The notes beneath the pieces were generated by a model. The model saw nothing but the letters and a program-made list of their open reading frames with translations, was not told the origin of the DNA and ran no database searches. 56,909 nucleotides of DNA from Yinghuangia seranimata. GTDB lineage: Bacteria > Actinomycetota > Actinomycetes > Streptomycetales > Streptomycetaceae. Position numbers and translations under genes: made by a program. Position 1 is the first letter of the stretch. The number at the start of each line of letters is the position of its first letter. Below, in pieces: positions 8,689-17,469 of this stretch. The stretch covers positions 1 to 56,909 of the forward strand of contig NZ_JASAOI010000035.1 of the NCBI RefSeq assembly GCF_029953285.1. The letters are read 5' to 3'.

Positions 8689-9700
8689 GCCGATTCTCCA
8701 GGTCAACGGGCTGGTCAAGCACTTCCCGCTGACCCAGGGCATCCTCTTCCAGAAGCAGATCGGCGCCGTCAAGGCGGTCGACGGCGTCTCGTTCGAGCTC
8801 CACAAGGGCGAGACGCTCGGCCTGGTCGGCGAGTCCGGCTGCGGCAAGTCGACGGTCGCCAAGCTCCTGATGAACCTGGAGCGGGCGACCAAGGGCCAGG
8901 TCATGTACAAGGGCCAGGACATCTCGAAGCTGAGCGGCGGCGCCCTCAAGGCGGTGCGGCGCAACATCCAGATGGTGTTCCAGGACCCGTACACGTCGCT
9001 GAACCCGCGCATGACGGTCGCGGACATCATCGCCGAGCCGTACGCGATCCACCCGGAGGCGAAGCCGAAGCAGGGCGCCAAGAAGCGCGTCCAGGAGCTC
9101 CTCGAGCTGGTCGGCCTCAACCCGGAGCACATCAACCGGTACCCGCACCAGTTCTCCGGCGGTCAGCGGCAGCGCATCGGGATCGCCCGCGGCCTGGCGC
9201 TCAACCCGGAGATCATCATCTGCGACGAGCCGGTCTCCGCGCTCGACGTGTCGGTGCAGGCGCAGGTCATCAACCTGATGGAGAAGCTGCAGGGCGAGTT
9301 CGGCCTGTCGTACGTGTTCATCGCGCACGACCTGTCGATCGTCCGGCACATCTCCGACCGCGTCGCGGTGATGTACCTGGGCAAGATCGTGGAGATCGGC
9401 ACCGAGACCGAGATCTACGACCACCCGACGCACCCGTACACGCAGGCGCTGCTGTCCGCGGTGCCGGTGCCGGACCCGACCGGGCGCGACAACCGCGACC
9501 GGATCATCCTGTCCGGCGACGTCCCGTCGCCCGCCAACCCGCCGTCGGGCTGCCGCTTCCGCACCCGCTGCTGGAAGGCGCAGGAGGTCTGCGCGCAGGA
9601 GGAGCCGCTGCTCCAGCTGCGCACGGGCATGCACGGGCCGGCGCTGCACGCCAGCGCGTGCCACTTCGCCGAGGAGAAGGACATCGTGCACGCGCACTGA
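8672..9700 (+). CDS. Peptide ABC transporter ATP-binding protein (DppF type)
   Basis: Last gene of the second importer operon, 342 aa. Walker A is GESGCGKST, the signature FSGGQRQRIG, Walker B IIICDEP followed by VSALDVS, and the switch IAHDLS. The C-terminal extension carries CRFRTRCWKAQEVC. It overlaps the upstream ATPase gene by 17 nt, so the two halves of the ATPase pair are translationally coupled. The stop is followed by a heptamer repeat array and a very strong bidirectional terminator shared with the convergent peptidase gene. Confidence 0.95.
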   Translation: MATAAEPILQVNGLVKHFPLTQGILFQKQIGAVKAVDGVSFELHKGETLGLVGESGCGKSTVAKLLMNLERATKGQVMYKGQDISKLSGGALKAVRRNIQMVFQDPYTSLNPRMTVADIIAEPYAIHPEAKPKQGAKKRVQELLELVGLNPEHINRYPHQFSGGQRQRIGIARGLALNPEIIICDEPVSALDVSVQAQVINLMEKLQGEFGLSYVFIAHDLSIVRHISDRVAVMYLGKIVEIGTETEIYDHPTHPYTQALLSAVPVPDPTGRDNRDRIILSGDVPSPANPPSGCRFRTRCWKAQEVCAQEEPLLQLRTGMHGPALHASACHFAEEKDIVHAH

Positions 9701-9719
9701 CGTCCCGCCCGAGGCGCAG

Positions 9720-9768
9720 GAACAGCGAACAGCGAACAGCGAACAGCGAACAGCGAACAGCGAACAGC
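9720..9768. repeat. Heptanucleotide tandem repeat (GAACAGC) x7
   Basis: Seven perfect, uninterrupted copies of GAACAGC lie between the DppF-type stop and the terminator hairpin. The unit length and perfection make it prone to slippage, so it is a potential strain-typing VNTR. No coding frame is supported across it. A-rich heptamer-like units (AAGGACA on the minus strand) occur just beyond the hairpin at about 9804-9830. Confidence 0.95.
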
Positions 9769-9803
9769 AAAGGAGCCCCGCACCGTTGGTGCGGGGCTCC
9801 TTT
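9769..9803. terminator. Bidirectional terminator between convergent genes
   Basis: AAAGGAGCCCCGCACC and GGTGCGGGGCTCCTTT form a perfect 16-bp stem with a 3-nt loop. The A and T ends give a U-tract in either direction. It serves both the peptide transporter operon and the minus-strand peptidase gene. Confidence 0.95.
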
Positions 9804-9844
9804 GTCTTTATGCCTCTTGTCCTTTGTCCTTCGGTGGGCCGGCC

Positions 9845-11980
9845 TCAGTCGCCGAGCGCGCGCTTGAGGAAGTCGACCTGCAGGAGCAGCAGGTTCTCGG
9901 CCACCTGCTCCTGCGGCGTCATGTGCGTGACGCCGGACAGCGGCAGCACCTCGTGCGGACGCCCGGCCGCGAGCAGCGCGGACGACAGGCGCAGGGTGTG
10001 CGCCGCCACCACGTTGTCGTCGGCGAGCCCGTGGATGATCATCAGCGGCCGGGCCGGGTCCGCGACCTCGCCCAGATCCCCGCCGTCCACCAGCGAGTTC
10101 GCCGCGTACACCGCGGGCTGCTCGGCCGGGTGGCCGAGGTAGCGCTCGGTGTAGTGGGTGTCGTACAGCTGCCAGTCGGTGACCGGCGCCCCCGCGACGC
10201 CCGCGTGGAACACGTCGGGACGGCGCAGCACGGCGAGCGCGGACAGGTAACCGCCGTACGACCAGCCGCGGATGCCGACCCGGGTCAGGTCCAGGTACGG
10301 GCGGTCGACGGCGAGCGCCTGGAGTGCGGCGATCTGGTCGTCCAGCGTCGCGCCCGCGAAGTCGTCGCGGACCGCCTTCTCCCAGGCCGGCGAGTAGTGC
10401 GGCGTGCCGCGGCCGTCCGCGACGATGACGGCGAACCCCTGGTCGGCGAACCACTGCGAGGTCAGGTGCGGGTTGCGCGCGGCGACGACGCGCTGGCCGT
10501 GCGGGCCGCCGTACGGGTCGAGCAGCACCGGCAGCGAGACGCCCGACGTCGGGTCGAAGCCGCTCGGCAGCAGGATGGCGCACGGGATGGCGTCCGCGCC
10601 CGCGGTGGTCAGCTCGACCTCGGCGGTGAGCACGGGGGTCTCCGCGAACGACGCGATCTCGCCTACGGCGACGCCGTTCTGAAGGACCGTCACCTGCGGG
10701 CCGAAGCGGTCGAGCGACGACGACACCAGCACCGTGGTGGCGCCGGACCGCACCGCGGCGTGCACGCCGGGGGTGGTGGTCACGCGCGTCGCACCGTCGG
10801 CGCCGACCGCGTAGACGTGGATCTCGCCGGTCTCGCGCTCCTCGGCCTCGGCGCCCGCGGAGGCGGTGACCAGGATGTCCTCGGCACCGGTGTCGAGCAC
10901 CGAACGCACGTGCAGCGTCGCGTCGGTGAGCGCCTTGTCGCCGACCAGGAGGCGGCGTGCCCCGTCGGCGTCGTCGACGAGCACGAGGCGGCCGTCGGGC
11001 GTCCACGCGGGCGCGCCGGGGATGACGTCGATCCACACCGGGTCGGTCTGGGTGCGCAGTTCGGTGGTCTCGCCGGTAGCCGGGTCGGCGGCGAGCACGC
11101 GCTGCGCGCGCTGGTCGCGGGTCTGCACGACCAGCAGCGGGGCGCCGGCCGAGCTCCACACGACGTTCGCGAGGTACGGGAACTCCTTGCGGTCCCAGGT
11201 GAGTTCCGTGCGCGCGCCGGTCGCGGCGTCGAATGCGAACAGCGTGACGTCGGCGTTCGCGGTGCCGGCCGCGGGGTAGGCGACCTCGTGCGCGGGGGAG
11301 GCGGGGTTGGCCGGGTCGGCGATCCACCAGCGGTCCACGGGCGCGTTGTCGACGCGCGCCGCGATCAGCGACGCGCCGTCCGGCGCCCACCAGTAGCCGC
11401 GGCTGCGCTGCATCTCCTCGGCGGCGATGAACTCCGCGACGCCCCATGTCACGTCGTCGTTGTCGGGGGTGGCGAGGGCGCGGTCGCCGGTGCCGTCGGC
11501 GTTGACGACGCGCAGTTCGCCGCCCGCGGTGTAGGCGATCAGGCCGCCGGTCGGGGCGGGACGCGGGTCGATCACCGGTCCCGGGGTGTCCAGTTCGGTG
11601 ATGGCGCCGGTCGCCAGGTCGGCGGCGTACAGGCGCCCTGAGAGCGTGAACGCGGCCAGCGCGCCCGAGTTGTCGACGGCGTAGCCGACGATGCCGGCCG
11701 AGCCTTCGCGGCTGCGTTCGCGGCGCGCGCGCTCCTCCGCGGACAACTCCTCGGCGGCGCCGCCGAGCAGCGCGGCGGGGTCGGCGACGAGCCGTTCGCC
11801 GTCGCCCGGCCGGTAGGCCCACAGGCACGTGGCGCGGTCCTCGCCGGACTTGGACCGGAGGAACAGGACGGTGGGACCCGCGCCGGACGCGCCTGCGGTG
11901 ATGGTGAAGGCGCGCGGCACCCCCAGCGTGAAGCGCTGGGTGCGGGCGTGTTGCCGGGGAAAGGTGATCTCCGAGCTCAT
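9845..11980 (-). CDS. Prolyl oligopeptidase family serine peptidase (S9, DPP-IV-like)
   Basis: Cytosolic peptidase of 711 aa that removes dipeptides or cleaves at proline in short peptides. The first ~450 residues form the beta-propeller (DPPIV_N). The C-terminal alpha/beta hydrolase has the nucleophile in GIRGWSYGGYLS, the acid in IHGLADDNV and the histidine in LSGVTHMTPQ. No signal peptide is seen. The start MSSEITFPRQ at 11980 is chosen because a -10-like TAGGCT ends exactly 7 nt upstream; a longer frame exists but its extra residues look non-native. The convergent neighbours are peptide importers, so imported oligopeptides may be substrates (inference). Confidence 0.92.
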   Translation of the reverse strand: MSSEITFPRQHARTQRFTLGVPRAFTITAGASGAGPTVLFLRSKSGEDRATCLWAYRPGDGERLVADPAALLGGAAEELSAEERARRERSREGSAGIVGYAVDNSGALAAFTLSGRLYAADLATGAITELDTPGPVIDPRPAPTGGLIAYTAGGELRVVNADGTGDRALATPDNDDVTWGVAEFIAAEEMQRSRGYWWAPDGASLIAARVDNAPVDRWWIADPANPASPAHEVAYPAAGTANADVTLFAFDAATGARTELTWDRKEFPYLANVVWSSAGAPLLVVQTRDQRAQRVLAADPATGETTELRTQTDPVWIDVIPGAPAWTPDGRLVLVDDADGARRLLVGDKALTDATLHVRSVLDTGAEDILVTASAGAEAEERETGEIHVYAVGADGATRVTTTPGVHAAVRSGATTVLVSSSLDRFGPQVTVLQNGVAVGEIASFAETPVLTAEVELTTAGADAIPCAILLPSGFDPTSGVSLPVLLDPYGGPHGQRVVAARNPHLTSQWFADQGFAVIVADGRGTPHYSPAWEKAVRDDFAGATLDDQIAALQALAVDRPYLDLTRVGIRGWSYGGYLSALAVLRRPDVFHAGVAGAPVTDWQLYDTHYTERYLGHPAEQPAVYAANSLVDGGDLGEVADPARPLMIIHGLADDNVVAAHTLRLSSALLAAGRPHEVLPLSGVTHMTPQEQVAENLLLLQVDFLKRALGD

Positions 11981-11987
11981 GCCGCTC

Positions 11988-11993
11988 AGCCTA
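11988..11993 (-). promoter_or_regulatory. -10 hexamer (TAGGCT) of a leaderless peptidase transcript
   Basis: TAGGCT ends 7 nt before the ATG at 11980 on the minus strand, with no ribosome binding site between. This is the same geometry as several other genes here. Confidence 0.6.
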
Positions 11994-12180
11994 CGGGGGC
12001 AGGGCCCGCGGTGTGGATGTCCGACAACCCGACCGGCCGGCGTTCGCTGTCGGCCGACCGGACCTGTCGCGGAGCTGAACGGGTGATTTCCGGCCGTGAC
12101 TGTTGCGTAACTCATCGTGTCTGAGCTTGATTCGTTGTAACGGGCTTTTCAGCAACTTCGTCCCGGGAGGTGCGTGACCC

Positions 12181-12375
12181 ATGGCGGTCTCGATCTCCGC
12201 CGTGCTGCTTCTGGGCATCATGGCCGTCTTCCTGATCCGCAAAGCCGCGCTTCGCCCGCTGCACGCCGTCGTGTGCGCACTGCTCGGCTTCTACCTGGCC
12301 GGTACCTCGCTGGCCCCGTCGATCCGCGACGCCGGCACGAGCTTCGCCGGCCTCGTCAACGGCATCCATTTCTGA
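12181..12375 (+). CDS. Small conserved membrane protein (64 aa)
   Basis: A 64-residue protein with two hydrophobic segments (about residues 2-20 and 27-45) and the end SFAGLVNGIHF. The ATG follows GGGAGGTG at a good distance. Similar short two-helix proteins are common in actinomycetes, both on chromosomes and beside plasmid transfer genes, but I cannot assign a function. It is transcribed away from the peptidase gene and 130 nt before a methyltransferase gene. Codon use is normal for the window, which supports a real gene. Confidence 0.75.
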   Translation: MAVSISAVLLLGIMAVFLIRKAALRPLHAVVCALLGFYLAGTSLAPSIRDAGTSFAGLVNGIHF

Positions 12376-12491
12376 CCCGGTGCGCTTCCCGATCCGCGTC
12401 CGGTTCCGGGCCCGCGTACATCCGCGCATCCGGTTCCGCTCGCTCGCGCGGCGCTTCCGGCACGGCCGGTAATCCGTTCCGGCGGTCGACG

Positions 12492-12497
12492 TAGGGT
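12492..12497 (+). promoter_or_regulatory. -10 hexamer (TAGGGT), leaderless
   Basis: TAGGGT ends exactly 7 nt before the ATG of the methyltransferase gene at 12505; no Shine-Dalgarno is present. Confidence 0.6.
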
Positions 12498-12504
12498 TGC
12501 GGTC

Positions 12505-13131
12505 ATGACGACCGAAGCCCCTCGCAACCGCTGGCTCGAAGTCACCGGCGGCACCCGGGGTCCCGCGTACGCGGAGCGCTTCCGGCGGCTCGCCGCCGAG
12601 GGCCGCGACATGCACGGCGAGGCCCGGTTCTGCGACGCGCTGCTGCCGCGCGGCGCCCGCGTCCTCGACGCCGGGTGCGGCACGGGGCGGCTCGGCACCG
12701 AACTGGCCCGGCGCGGGCACGTCGTCGTCGGCGTCGACATCGACGCGTCGATGGTCGGCGAGGCGCGCGCGGAAGCCCCCGAGCTCACGTGGCTGGTCGG
12801 CGACCTCGCCGAGCTCGACCCACGGGAGGTCGGCGGACCCGACGCGTTCGACCTCGCCGTCGCGGCCGGCAACGTCATGGTCTACCTGACGCCCGGCACC
12901 CTCGCGGCCGTGCTCGGCACCCTCGCGGCCTGCGTCACCCCCGCCGCGGGGCTCGTCGTCGCGGGCTTCGCCCTGGACGGCGGCAACGACGGCCTGCTGG
13001 TCACACCCGACGCCTACGACGCCGCGTGCGCCGCGGCCGGCCTGGAGCCCGTCGACCGGTTCGCGGGCTGGGACCGCGAGGAGTGGGACCCGGCGGGCGA
13101 GTACGGCGTGTTCGTCCACCGGCGGCGCTGA
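12505..13131 (+). CDS. Class I SAM-dependent methyltransferase
   Basis: A 208-aa methyltransferase with the Rossmann SAM-binding motif [12 protein letters not shown] (about residues 53-64), then [11 protein letters not shown] (acidic end of strand 2) and LVGDLAELD (motif III region). The later part has [16 protein letters not shown], matching strand 4 of the fold. The substrate cannot be told from sequence. The gene appears leaderless. It lies directly upstream of mshB but has its own promoter signature, so a link to mycothiol is not implied. Confidence 0.9.
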   Translation: MTTEAPRNRWLEVTGGTRGPAYAERFRRLAAEGRDMHGEARFCDALLPRGARVLDAGCGTGRLGTELARRGHVVVGVDIDASMVGEARAEAPELTWLVGDLAELDPREVGGPDAFDLAVAAGNVMVYLTPGTLAAVLGTLAACVTPAAGLVVAGFALDGGNDGLLVTPDAYDAACAAAGLEPVDRFAGWDREEWDPAGEYGVFVHRRR

Positions 13132-13206
13132 GCCCCGTCGGCCGTCGGCGGTTCCGGGCCGCCGGATCCGGCAGCGGGGCGCCCGGCGGTCGGCGCGGAC
13201 GCGACG

Positions 13207-13212
13207 TAGGCT
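13207..13212 (+). promoter_or_regulatory. -10 hexamer (TAGGCT), leaderless mshB
   Basis: TAGGCT ends 7 nt before the mshB ATG; no ribosome binding site is visible. Confidence 0.65.
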
Positions 13213-13219
13213 GGCCGTC

Positions 13220-14110
13220 ATGACTGCGCCCGCATCGCCGCTCCGGCTGCTCCTGGTCCACGCCCACCCCGACGACGAGGTCATCAACAACGGTGCGAGC
13301 ATGGCGCGCTACGCCGCCGAAGGCGTCCACGTCACGCTGGTGACCTGCACACTCGGTGAGGAGGGCGAGGTCCTCGTGCCCGAGCTGGCGCACCTCGCCG
13401 CCGATCGGGAGGACGCCCTCGGGCCGCACCGGATGACGGAGATCGCCGACTCCATGAAGGCGCTCGGCGTCGACGACCAGCGCTGGCTCGGCGGCCCCGG
13501 CCGCTACCGCGACTCCGGGATGATGGGCACCGCGCCCAACGAGCGCCCCGACTCCTTCTGGCAGGCCGACGTCGACGAGGCCGCCTCGCACCTGGTCGAG
13601 ATCGTGCGCGAGTTGCGCCCGCAGGTGCTGGTCGCCTACGACGAGATCGGCGGGTACGGGCACCCCGACCACATCCAGGCGCACCGCGTCGCGATGCGCG
13701 CCGCCGAGCTGGCCGCCGACCCCGCGTACGGCGAGGGCGAGCCGTGGGGGATCAGCAAGATCTACTGGAACGCGGTCCCGCGCTCGGTCATCAAGGAGAG
13801 CTTCGACGCGCTCACCGCCCAGGGCAAGGAGCTGCCGTTCGACATCGTGGACGTCGACGAGCTGCCGTTCGTCGTGGACGACGCCCTGATCACCACCGGC
13901 ATCGAGGCCGGCGAGTACCTCGACGCCAAGGTGGCGGCGCTGAAGGCGTACCCCACGCAGATCGCCACCGACGACACGTTCTTCGCGCTGTCCAACAACG
14001 TCGGCCAGTCGATCATGACGATCGAGCACTACCGGCTGGTCAAGGGCGAGCTCGGCGAGCGCAACGGCAAGGGCCACGAGACCGACCTGTTCGCAGGGCT
14101 GCGCGGCTGA
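13220..14110 (+). CDS. mshB: Mycothiol biosynthesis deacetylase MshB
   Basis: Zinc deacetylase that removes the acetyl group from GlcNAc-inositol to give GlcN-inositol, the second enzymatic step of mycothiol synthesis in the cytosol. 296 aa, LmbE/PIG-L family. The metal site is AHPDDE (about residues 15-20) with the third ligand in [11 protein letters not shown]. The internal segment [11 protein letters not shown] and the C-terminal region fit MshB better than the paralogue Mca. In S. coelicolor mshB is, from memory, SCO5126 in the same neighbourhood. It appears to be made from a leaderless mRNA and is followed 29 nt later by a small membrane-protein gene. Confidence 0.88.
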   Translation: MTAPASPLRLLLVHAHPDDEVINNGASMARYAAEGVHVTLVTCTLGEEGEVLVPELAHLAADREDALGPHRMTEIADSMKALGVDDQRWLGGPGRYRDSGMMGTAPNERPDSFWQADVDEAASHLVEIVRELRPQVLVAYDEIGGYGHPDHIQAHRVAMRAAELAADPAYGEGEPWGISKIYWNAVPRSVIKESFDALTAQGKELPFDIVDVDELPFVVDDALITTGIEAGEYLDAKVAALKAYPTQIATDDTFFALSNNVGQSIMTIEHYRLVKGELGERNGKGHETDLFAGLRG

Positions 14111-14127
14111 CCCGCGCGGACCGGCGT

Positions 14128-14133
14128 TAGAGT
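14128..14133 (+). promoter_or_regulatory. -10 hexamer (TAGAGT), leaderless
   Basis: TAGAGT ends 6 nt before the GTG at 14140, with no Shine-Dalgarno. Confidence 0.5.
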
Positions 14134-14139
14134 TCCTTT

Positions 14140-14535
14140 GTGATCGCCAAAGTCGGCCTGGGTGCCGCCTACCTCGCCCTCTTCGCGCTCGGCTGCGCGG
14201 TCGGCGTCGTCGGCGCCTTCGTGCAGGCCGCCTACCTGCCCGGCGGCCTGATCGCCGCGCTCGCGGGGGCCGGCGGCCTGTTCGTCGCGGGCGGCACCGT
14301 GATGCGCTCCAAGGCGGGCGCGGTGGTGCCCGCCGCGGCCTGGCTCATCACGGTGTTCTACATCGCCGCGGCGCCGCGCGCGGAGGGCGACTTCCTGTTC
14401 AGCAGCGGCGCGACGTCGTACCTGTACCTGTTCGGCGGCTCGATCCTCGGCGTGATGATCGCTATGCAGCCGTGGGGCGGCGGCAGCGGCCCCGTACTTC
14501 TTTCGGGTGAAAGGCTGCCGGGTCGCGGGAAGTGA
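14140..14535 (+). CDS. Small four-helix membrane protein (DUF6113-like)
   Basis: 131 aa, nearly all hydrophobic, with about four membrane segments (residues ~3-27, 32-52, 60-78, 95-115). The ending GERLPGRGK is positively charged and likely cytoplasmic. The start is GTG. It matches my recollection of a conserved actinomycete family next to mshB; no biochemical role is known to me. It is probably transcribed from its own leaderless promoter, with possible read-through from mshB. Confidence 0.7.
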   Translation: MIAKVGLGAAYLALFALGCAVGVVGAFVQAAYLPGGLIAALAGAGGLFVAGGTVMRSKAGAVVPAAAWLITVFYIAAAPRAEGDFLFSSGATSYLYLFGGSILGVMIAMQPWGGGSGPVLLSGERLPGRGK

Positions 14536-14820
14536 CCCGGCGCCCGGCCCATCCTCGTTGACGTGGGACGGTGCGGCGCCTCGGCGCAGCGCGTGCCGCG
14601 TCGTGAACGTAACTTCCGGCGCGCCGCATTCGTTGCTCCGCATGTAGCGGCCAAGTCCAGTCATGGCCCCACGTGTGCCGGAGAGGCACGCGGTTCCGTC
14701 CCGGTTACGGCGCGCCGCACACGATCCTGACCGGTCGGTGGCGGGTGCCGAGGACGCAACCGAGCCGTCGGTGGCCGCCTCGCGGGGCGGTCGAGGATCG
14801 CAACGGAGAGTTCGTTCGTC

Positions 14821-17469
14821 GTGAGCAACGACCACCCCACCACGCCGTCCGGCCTGCCCGAATCCGAGGAGCCGCACCCCTACTTCGATCCGCCGCCCCG
14901 GCGGCGGACCGAGCCGGGGCGCGACGCGGACCCGCCGGACCTGTCGGACCTGCTGCCGCCCCGTGACCCCGCCGAGTTCGACGCGTGGTTCGACGACGAG
15001 CCGGTGCGGCCCATGCCGCCGGTCGACGTCGTGCCGCCGACGCCCAGCGTCCCGGAGTACGAGTACGGGTACGAGACGCCGGAGCCTGACCGTGAGGACG
15101 ACGGCGGCTCGGGGGACGGCGGCGGTTTCGGGGACGACCGGGCCTTCGGGGACGACCGCGGGTTCGGGGCGGGCGGCGGGTTCGACCCGGCGCCGTCCGG
15201 CGACGCCGCGCCGCTCGACCCGCTGACGCCGTTCGACTCCCTCGACTCCGTCGACCCCCTGGACGCACGCGAGCCGCTCGAACCGCTCGCGGCGCCGGCC
15301 GGGGTCGCCTCGTCAACGTCCTCTTCCGCGTCCTCCGACGCGGACCGCGGCGCGACCGGGCTGCCCGCCAAGGCCGGCCGGCGCAGCCTGATCGGCGCGT
15401 TCGGCCCGCCCGCCGACCTGCGGACCCCGATGCAGTCGGAGGGCTTCACACGGGGCTCGTCCGACGGCGACGGCGTCGACCAGACCATGACCACCCGGGT
15501 CAGCATCAAGATCCCCGGCTCGCGCCCGATCCCTCCGGTCGTGCTGCGCGGGCAGGCGCCGCTGGGCCTCGACGAGGACGGCTACGACGGGGTCGCCGGC
15601 CCCGGCGTCGACGCGGCCGGCATCCGCGGCTGGGACGACATCGACGACCACGAGTTCGGCGTCGACACCCCCGCGCGGGGCAACGCGCCCGTGGCCGCCG
15701 CGGCCCGGCGCGGCACGGGCACCGCGGGCACCGGCAGGCGCCGCCGCCGGACCCCGCTCATCGCGGCCGCGGCCGCGGTCGCGCTGGTCGGCGGGCTGTA
15801 CGGCGCGTCGCTGGCGTACGCGGGCGGCGGCGTCCCGCGCGGCACCTCGGTGCTGGGCGTCGACATCGGCGGCCAGTCCAGGTCCGAGGCGGTGCGCACG
15901 CTGGAGAGCCGGCTCGGCGACCGCGCGGCCGGCCCGTTCGCGGTGCGCATCGGCGACAAGGACCTGGCGCTCGATCCGCCCAACGCCGGTCTGATCCTGG
16001 ACGCGCGCGGCACCGTGGACCGCGCCGCGCAGCGCAGCCTCAACCCGTTCACGTCGATCCCGGCGATGTTCGGCGGCTCCCGCGACGTCAAGCCGCGCAC
16101 CGTCGAGGACCCGGCGAAGCTGGCCGCCGCGCTCGACCAGCTGGCCTCCGACGCGGGCGAGCACCAGCGCGAGGGCGGTGTGTCGTTCGAGGGCGGCCGG
16201 GCCACCGCGATCCCGCCGCAGGTCGGCAGGGTGCTGGACACGCAGGCCGCGGTCGCGGTGGTGCGCGACGCGTACCTCAACACCAAGGGCCCGGTGGTGC
16301 TGCCGACCAAGCAGGCGACGCCGAAGGTCACGCAGGAGGAAGTGGACCGGGCGATGCGCGAGTTCGCGGTCCCGGCGATGTCCGGGCCGGTGACGCTGAC
16401 GGCCGGCAAGGTCAGCCTCAAGCTGGAGCCCGCGACGCTCGCGAAGTACCTGTCGATGGTGCCGGACGCGAACGGGAAGCTGGTCCCCAAGATCGACACG
16501 GTCGGGCTGCAGGACGCGCTCGGCAACACCTTCTCGGCGGTCGGCCAGAAGCCGGTCAACGCGACGTTCAAGGTCGACAACGGCAAGGTCGCCGTGGTGC
16601 CGTCGAAGCCCGGCCAGGGCGTGTCGGGGGAGACCGCGGCGCAGGCACTGCTCGGGGTGCTGACCAAGTCGTCGGCGCGGACCGCGGCGGTGACGCTCGG
16701 GCCGGTGGAGCCCGCGCTCACGACGGCCAAGGCGGAGGCGCTCGGGATCACCGACGTGATCTCGACGTACACGACGAACTACCCGTACGCGGCCTACCGG
16801 CTGACCAACATCCACCGTGCCGCGGACCTGATCGACAACGGCGTGGTGATGCCCGGCGAGACGTGGTCGCTCAACGAGACCGTCGGCGAGCGGACCGCGG
16901 AGAACGGCTTCGCCAAGGGCACGATCATCAACAACGGCCGCTTCCAGACCGACTACGGCGGCGGCGTCTCGCAGGTCGCCACGACGATGTTCAACGCGGT
17001 GTTCTTCGCGGGGCTCAAGGACGTGCAGCACAAGCCGCACAGCTTCTGGATCGACCGCTACCCGGCGGGCCGCGAGGCGACCGTCGCGTGGCCGTCGCTC
17101 GACCTGAAGTGGCTGAACGACTCGGGCAAGCCGGTCTTCATCGACACCTCGTACACGGACTCGACGGTGACCGTCACGCTGCTGGGCACCAAGAAGTACG
17201 ACCAGATCAAGTCGGTGAGTTCGGCCAAGTACGACCCGGTGCAGCCGAAGACGGTCAACGACACCAGCCCCGGGTGCGTCGCGCAGGGGCCGTCCGCGGG
17301 CTTCAAGATCGACGTGACGCGGGTGTTCGTCCAGGACGGCCGCGAGGTGCGGCGCGAGCAGTTCCACACCCGGTACGACGCCGCCGACAACATCGTCTGC
17401 GGGCCGGGGACACCCCCGGCGAGCGGCGCGGGCGCGAGCCCGCCGCCGCCCGCGGGGGCCAACGACTAG
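14821..17469 (+). CDS. Membrane-anchored VanW / peptidoglycan-binding protein
   Basis: 882 aa. The first ~310 residues are a disordered acidic/Pro/Gly region with short repeats (GDDRAFGDDRGF). One membrane helix follows (LIAAAAAVALVGGLYGASLAYA). Outside the cell come about two putative peptidoglycan-binding (PG_binding_4-like) repeats and then a VanW domain near residues 640-800, with YPYAAYRLTNIHRAADLIDN, LNETVGERTAENGF and DYGGGVSQVATTMFNA. The tail is Gly/Pro/Ala rich. VanW proteins are thought to act at the cell wall but have no proven reaction. The start is GTG behind GGAGAG. It converges with the next gene and their stop codons overlap in CTAG. Confidence 0.88.
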   Translation: MSNDHPTTPSGLPESEEPHPYFDPPPRRRTEPGRDADPPDLSDLLPPRDPAEFDAWFDDEPVRPMPPVDVVPPTPSVPEYEYGYETPEPDREDDGGSGDGGGFGDDRAFGDDRGFGAGGGFDPAPSGDAAPLDPLTPFDSLDSVDPLDAREPLEPLAAPAGVASSTSSSASSDADRGATGLPAKAGRRSLIGAFGPPADLRTPMQSEGFTRGSSDGDGVDQTMTTRVSIKIPGSRPIPPVVLRGQAPLGLDEDGYDGVAGPGVDAAGIRGWDDIDDHEFGVDTPARGNAPVAAAARRGTGTAGTGRRRRRTPLIAAAAAVALVGGLYGASLAYAGGGVPRGTSVLGVDIGGQSRSEAVRTLESRLGDRAAGPFAVRIGDKDLALDPPNAGLILDARGTVDRAAQRSLNPFTSIPAMFGGSRDVKPRTVEDPAKLAAALDQLASDAGEHQREGGVSFEGGRATAIPPQVGRVLDTQAAVAVVRDAYLNTKGPVVLPTKQATPKVTQEEVDRAMREFAVPAMSGPVTLTAGKVSLKLEPATLAKYLSMVPDANGKLVPKIDTVGLQDALGNTFSAVGQKPVNATFKVDNGKVAVVPSKPGQGVSGETAAQALLGVLTKSSARTAAVTLGPVEPALTTAKAEALGITDVISTYTTNYPYAAYRLTNIHRAADLIDNGVVMPGETWSLNETVGERTAENGFAKGTIINNGRFQTDYGGGVSQVATTMFNAVFFAGLKDVQHKPHSFWIDRYPAGREATVAWPSLDLKWLNDSGKPVFIDTSYTDSTVTVTLLGTKKYDQIKSVSSAKYDPVQPKTVNDTSPGCVAQGPSAGFKIDVTRVFVQDGREVRREQFHTRYDAADNIVCGPGTPPASGAGASPPPPAGAND

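Noticed and set aside
9720-9768. Possible CRISPR-like array
   Set aside because: Seven-base units with no spacers; it is a simple tandem repeat.
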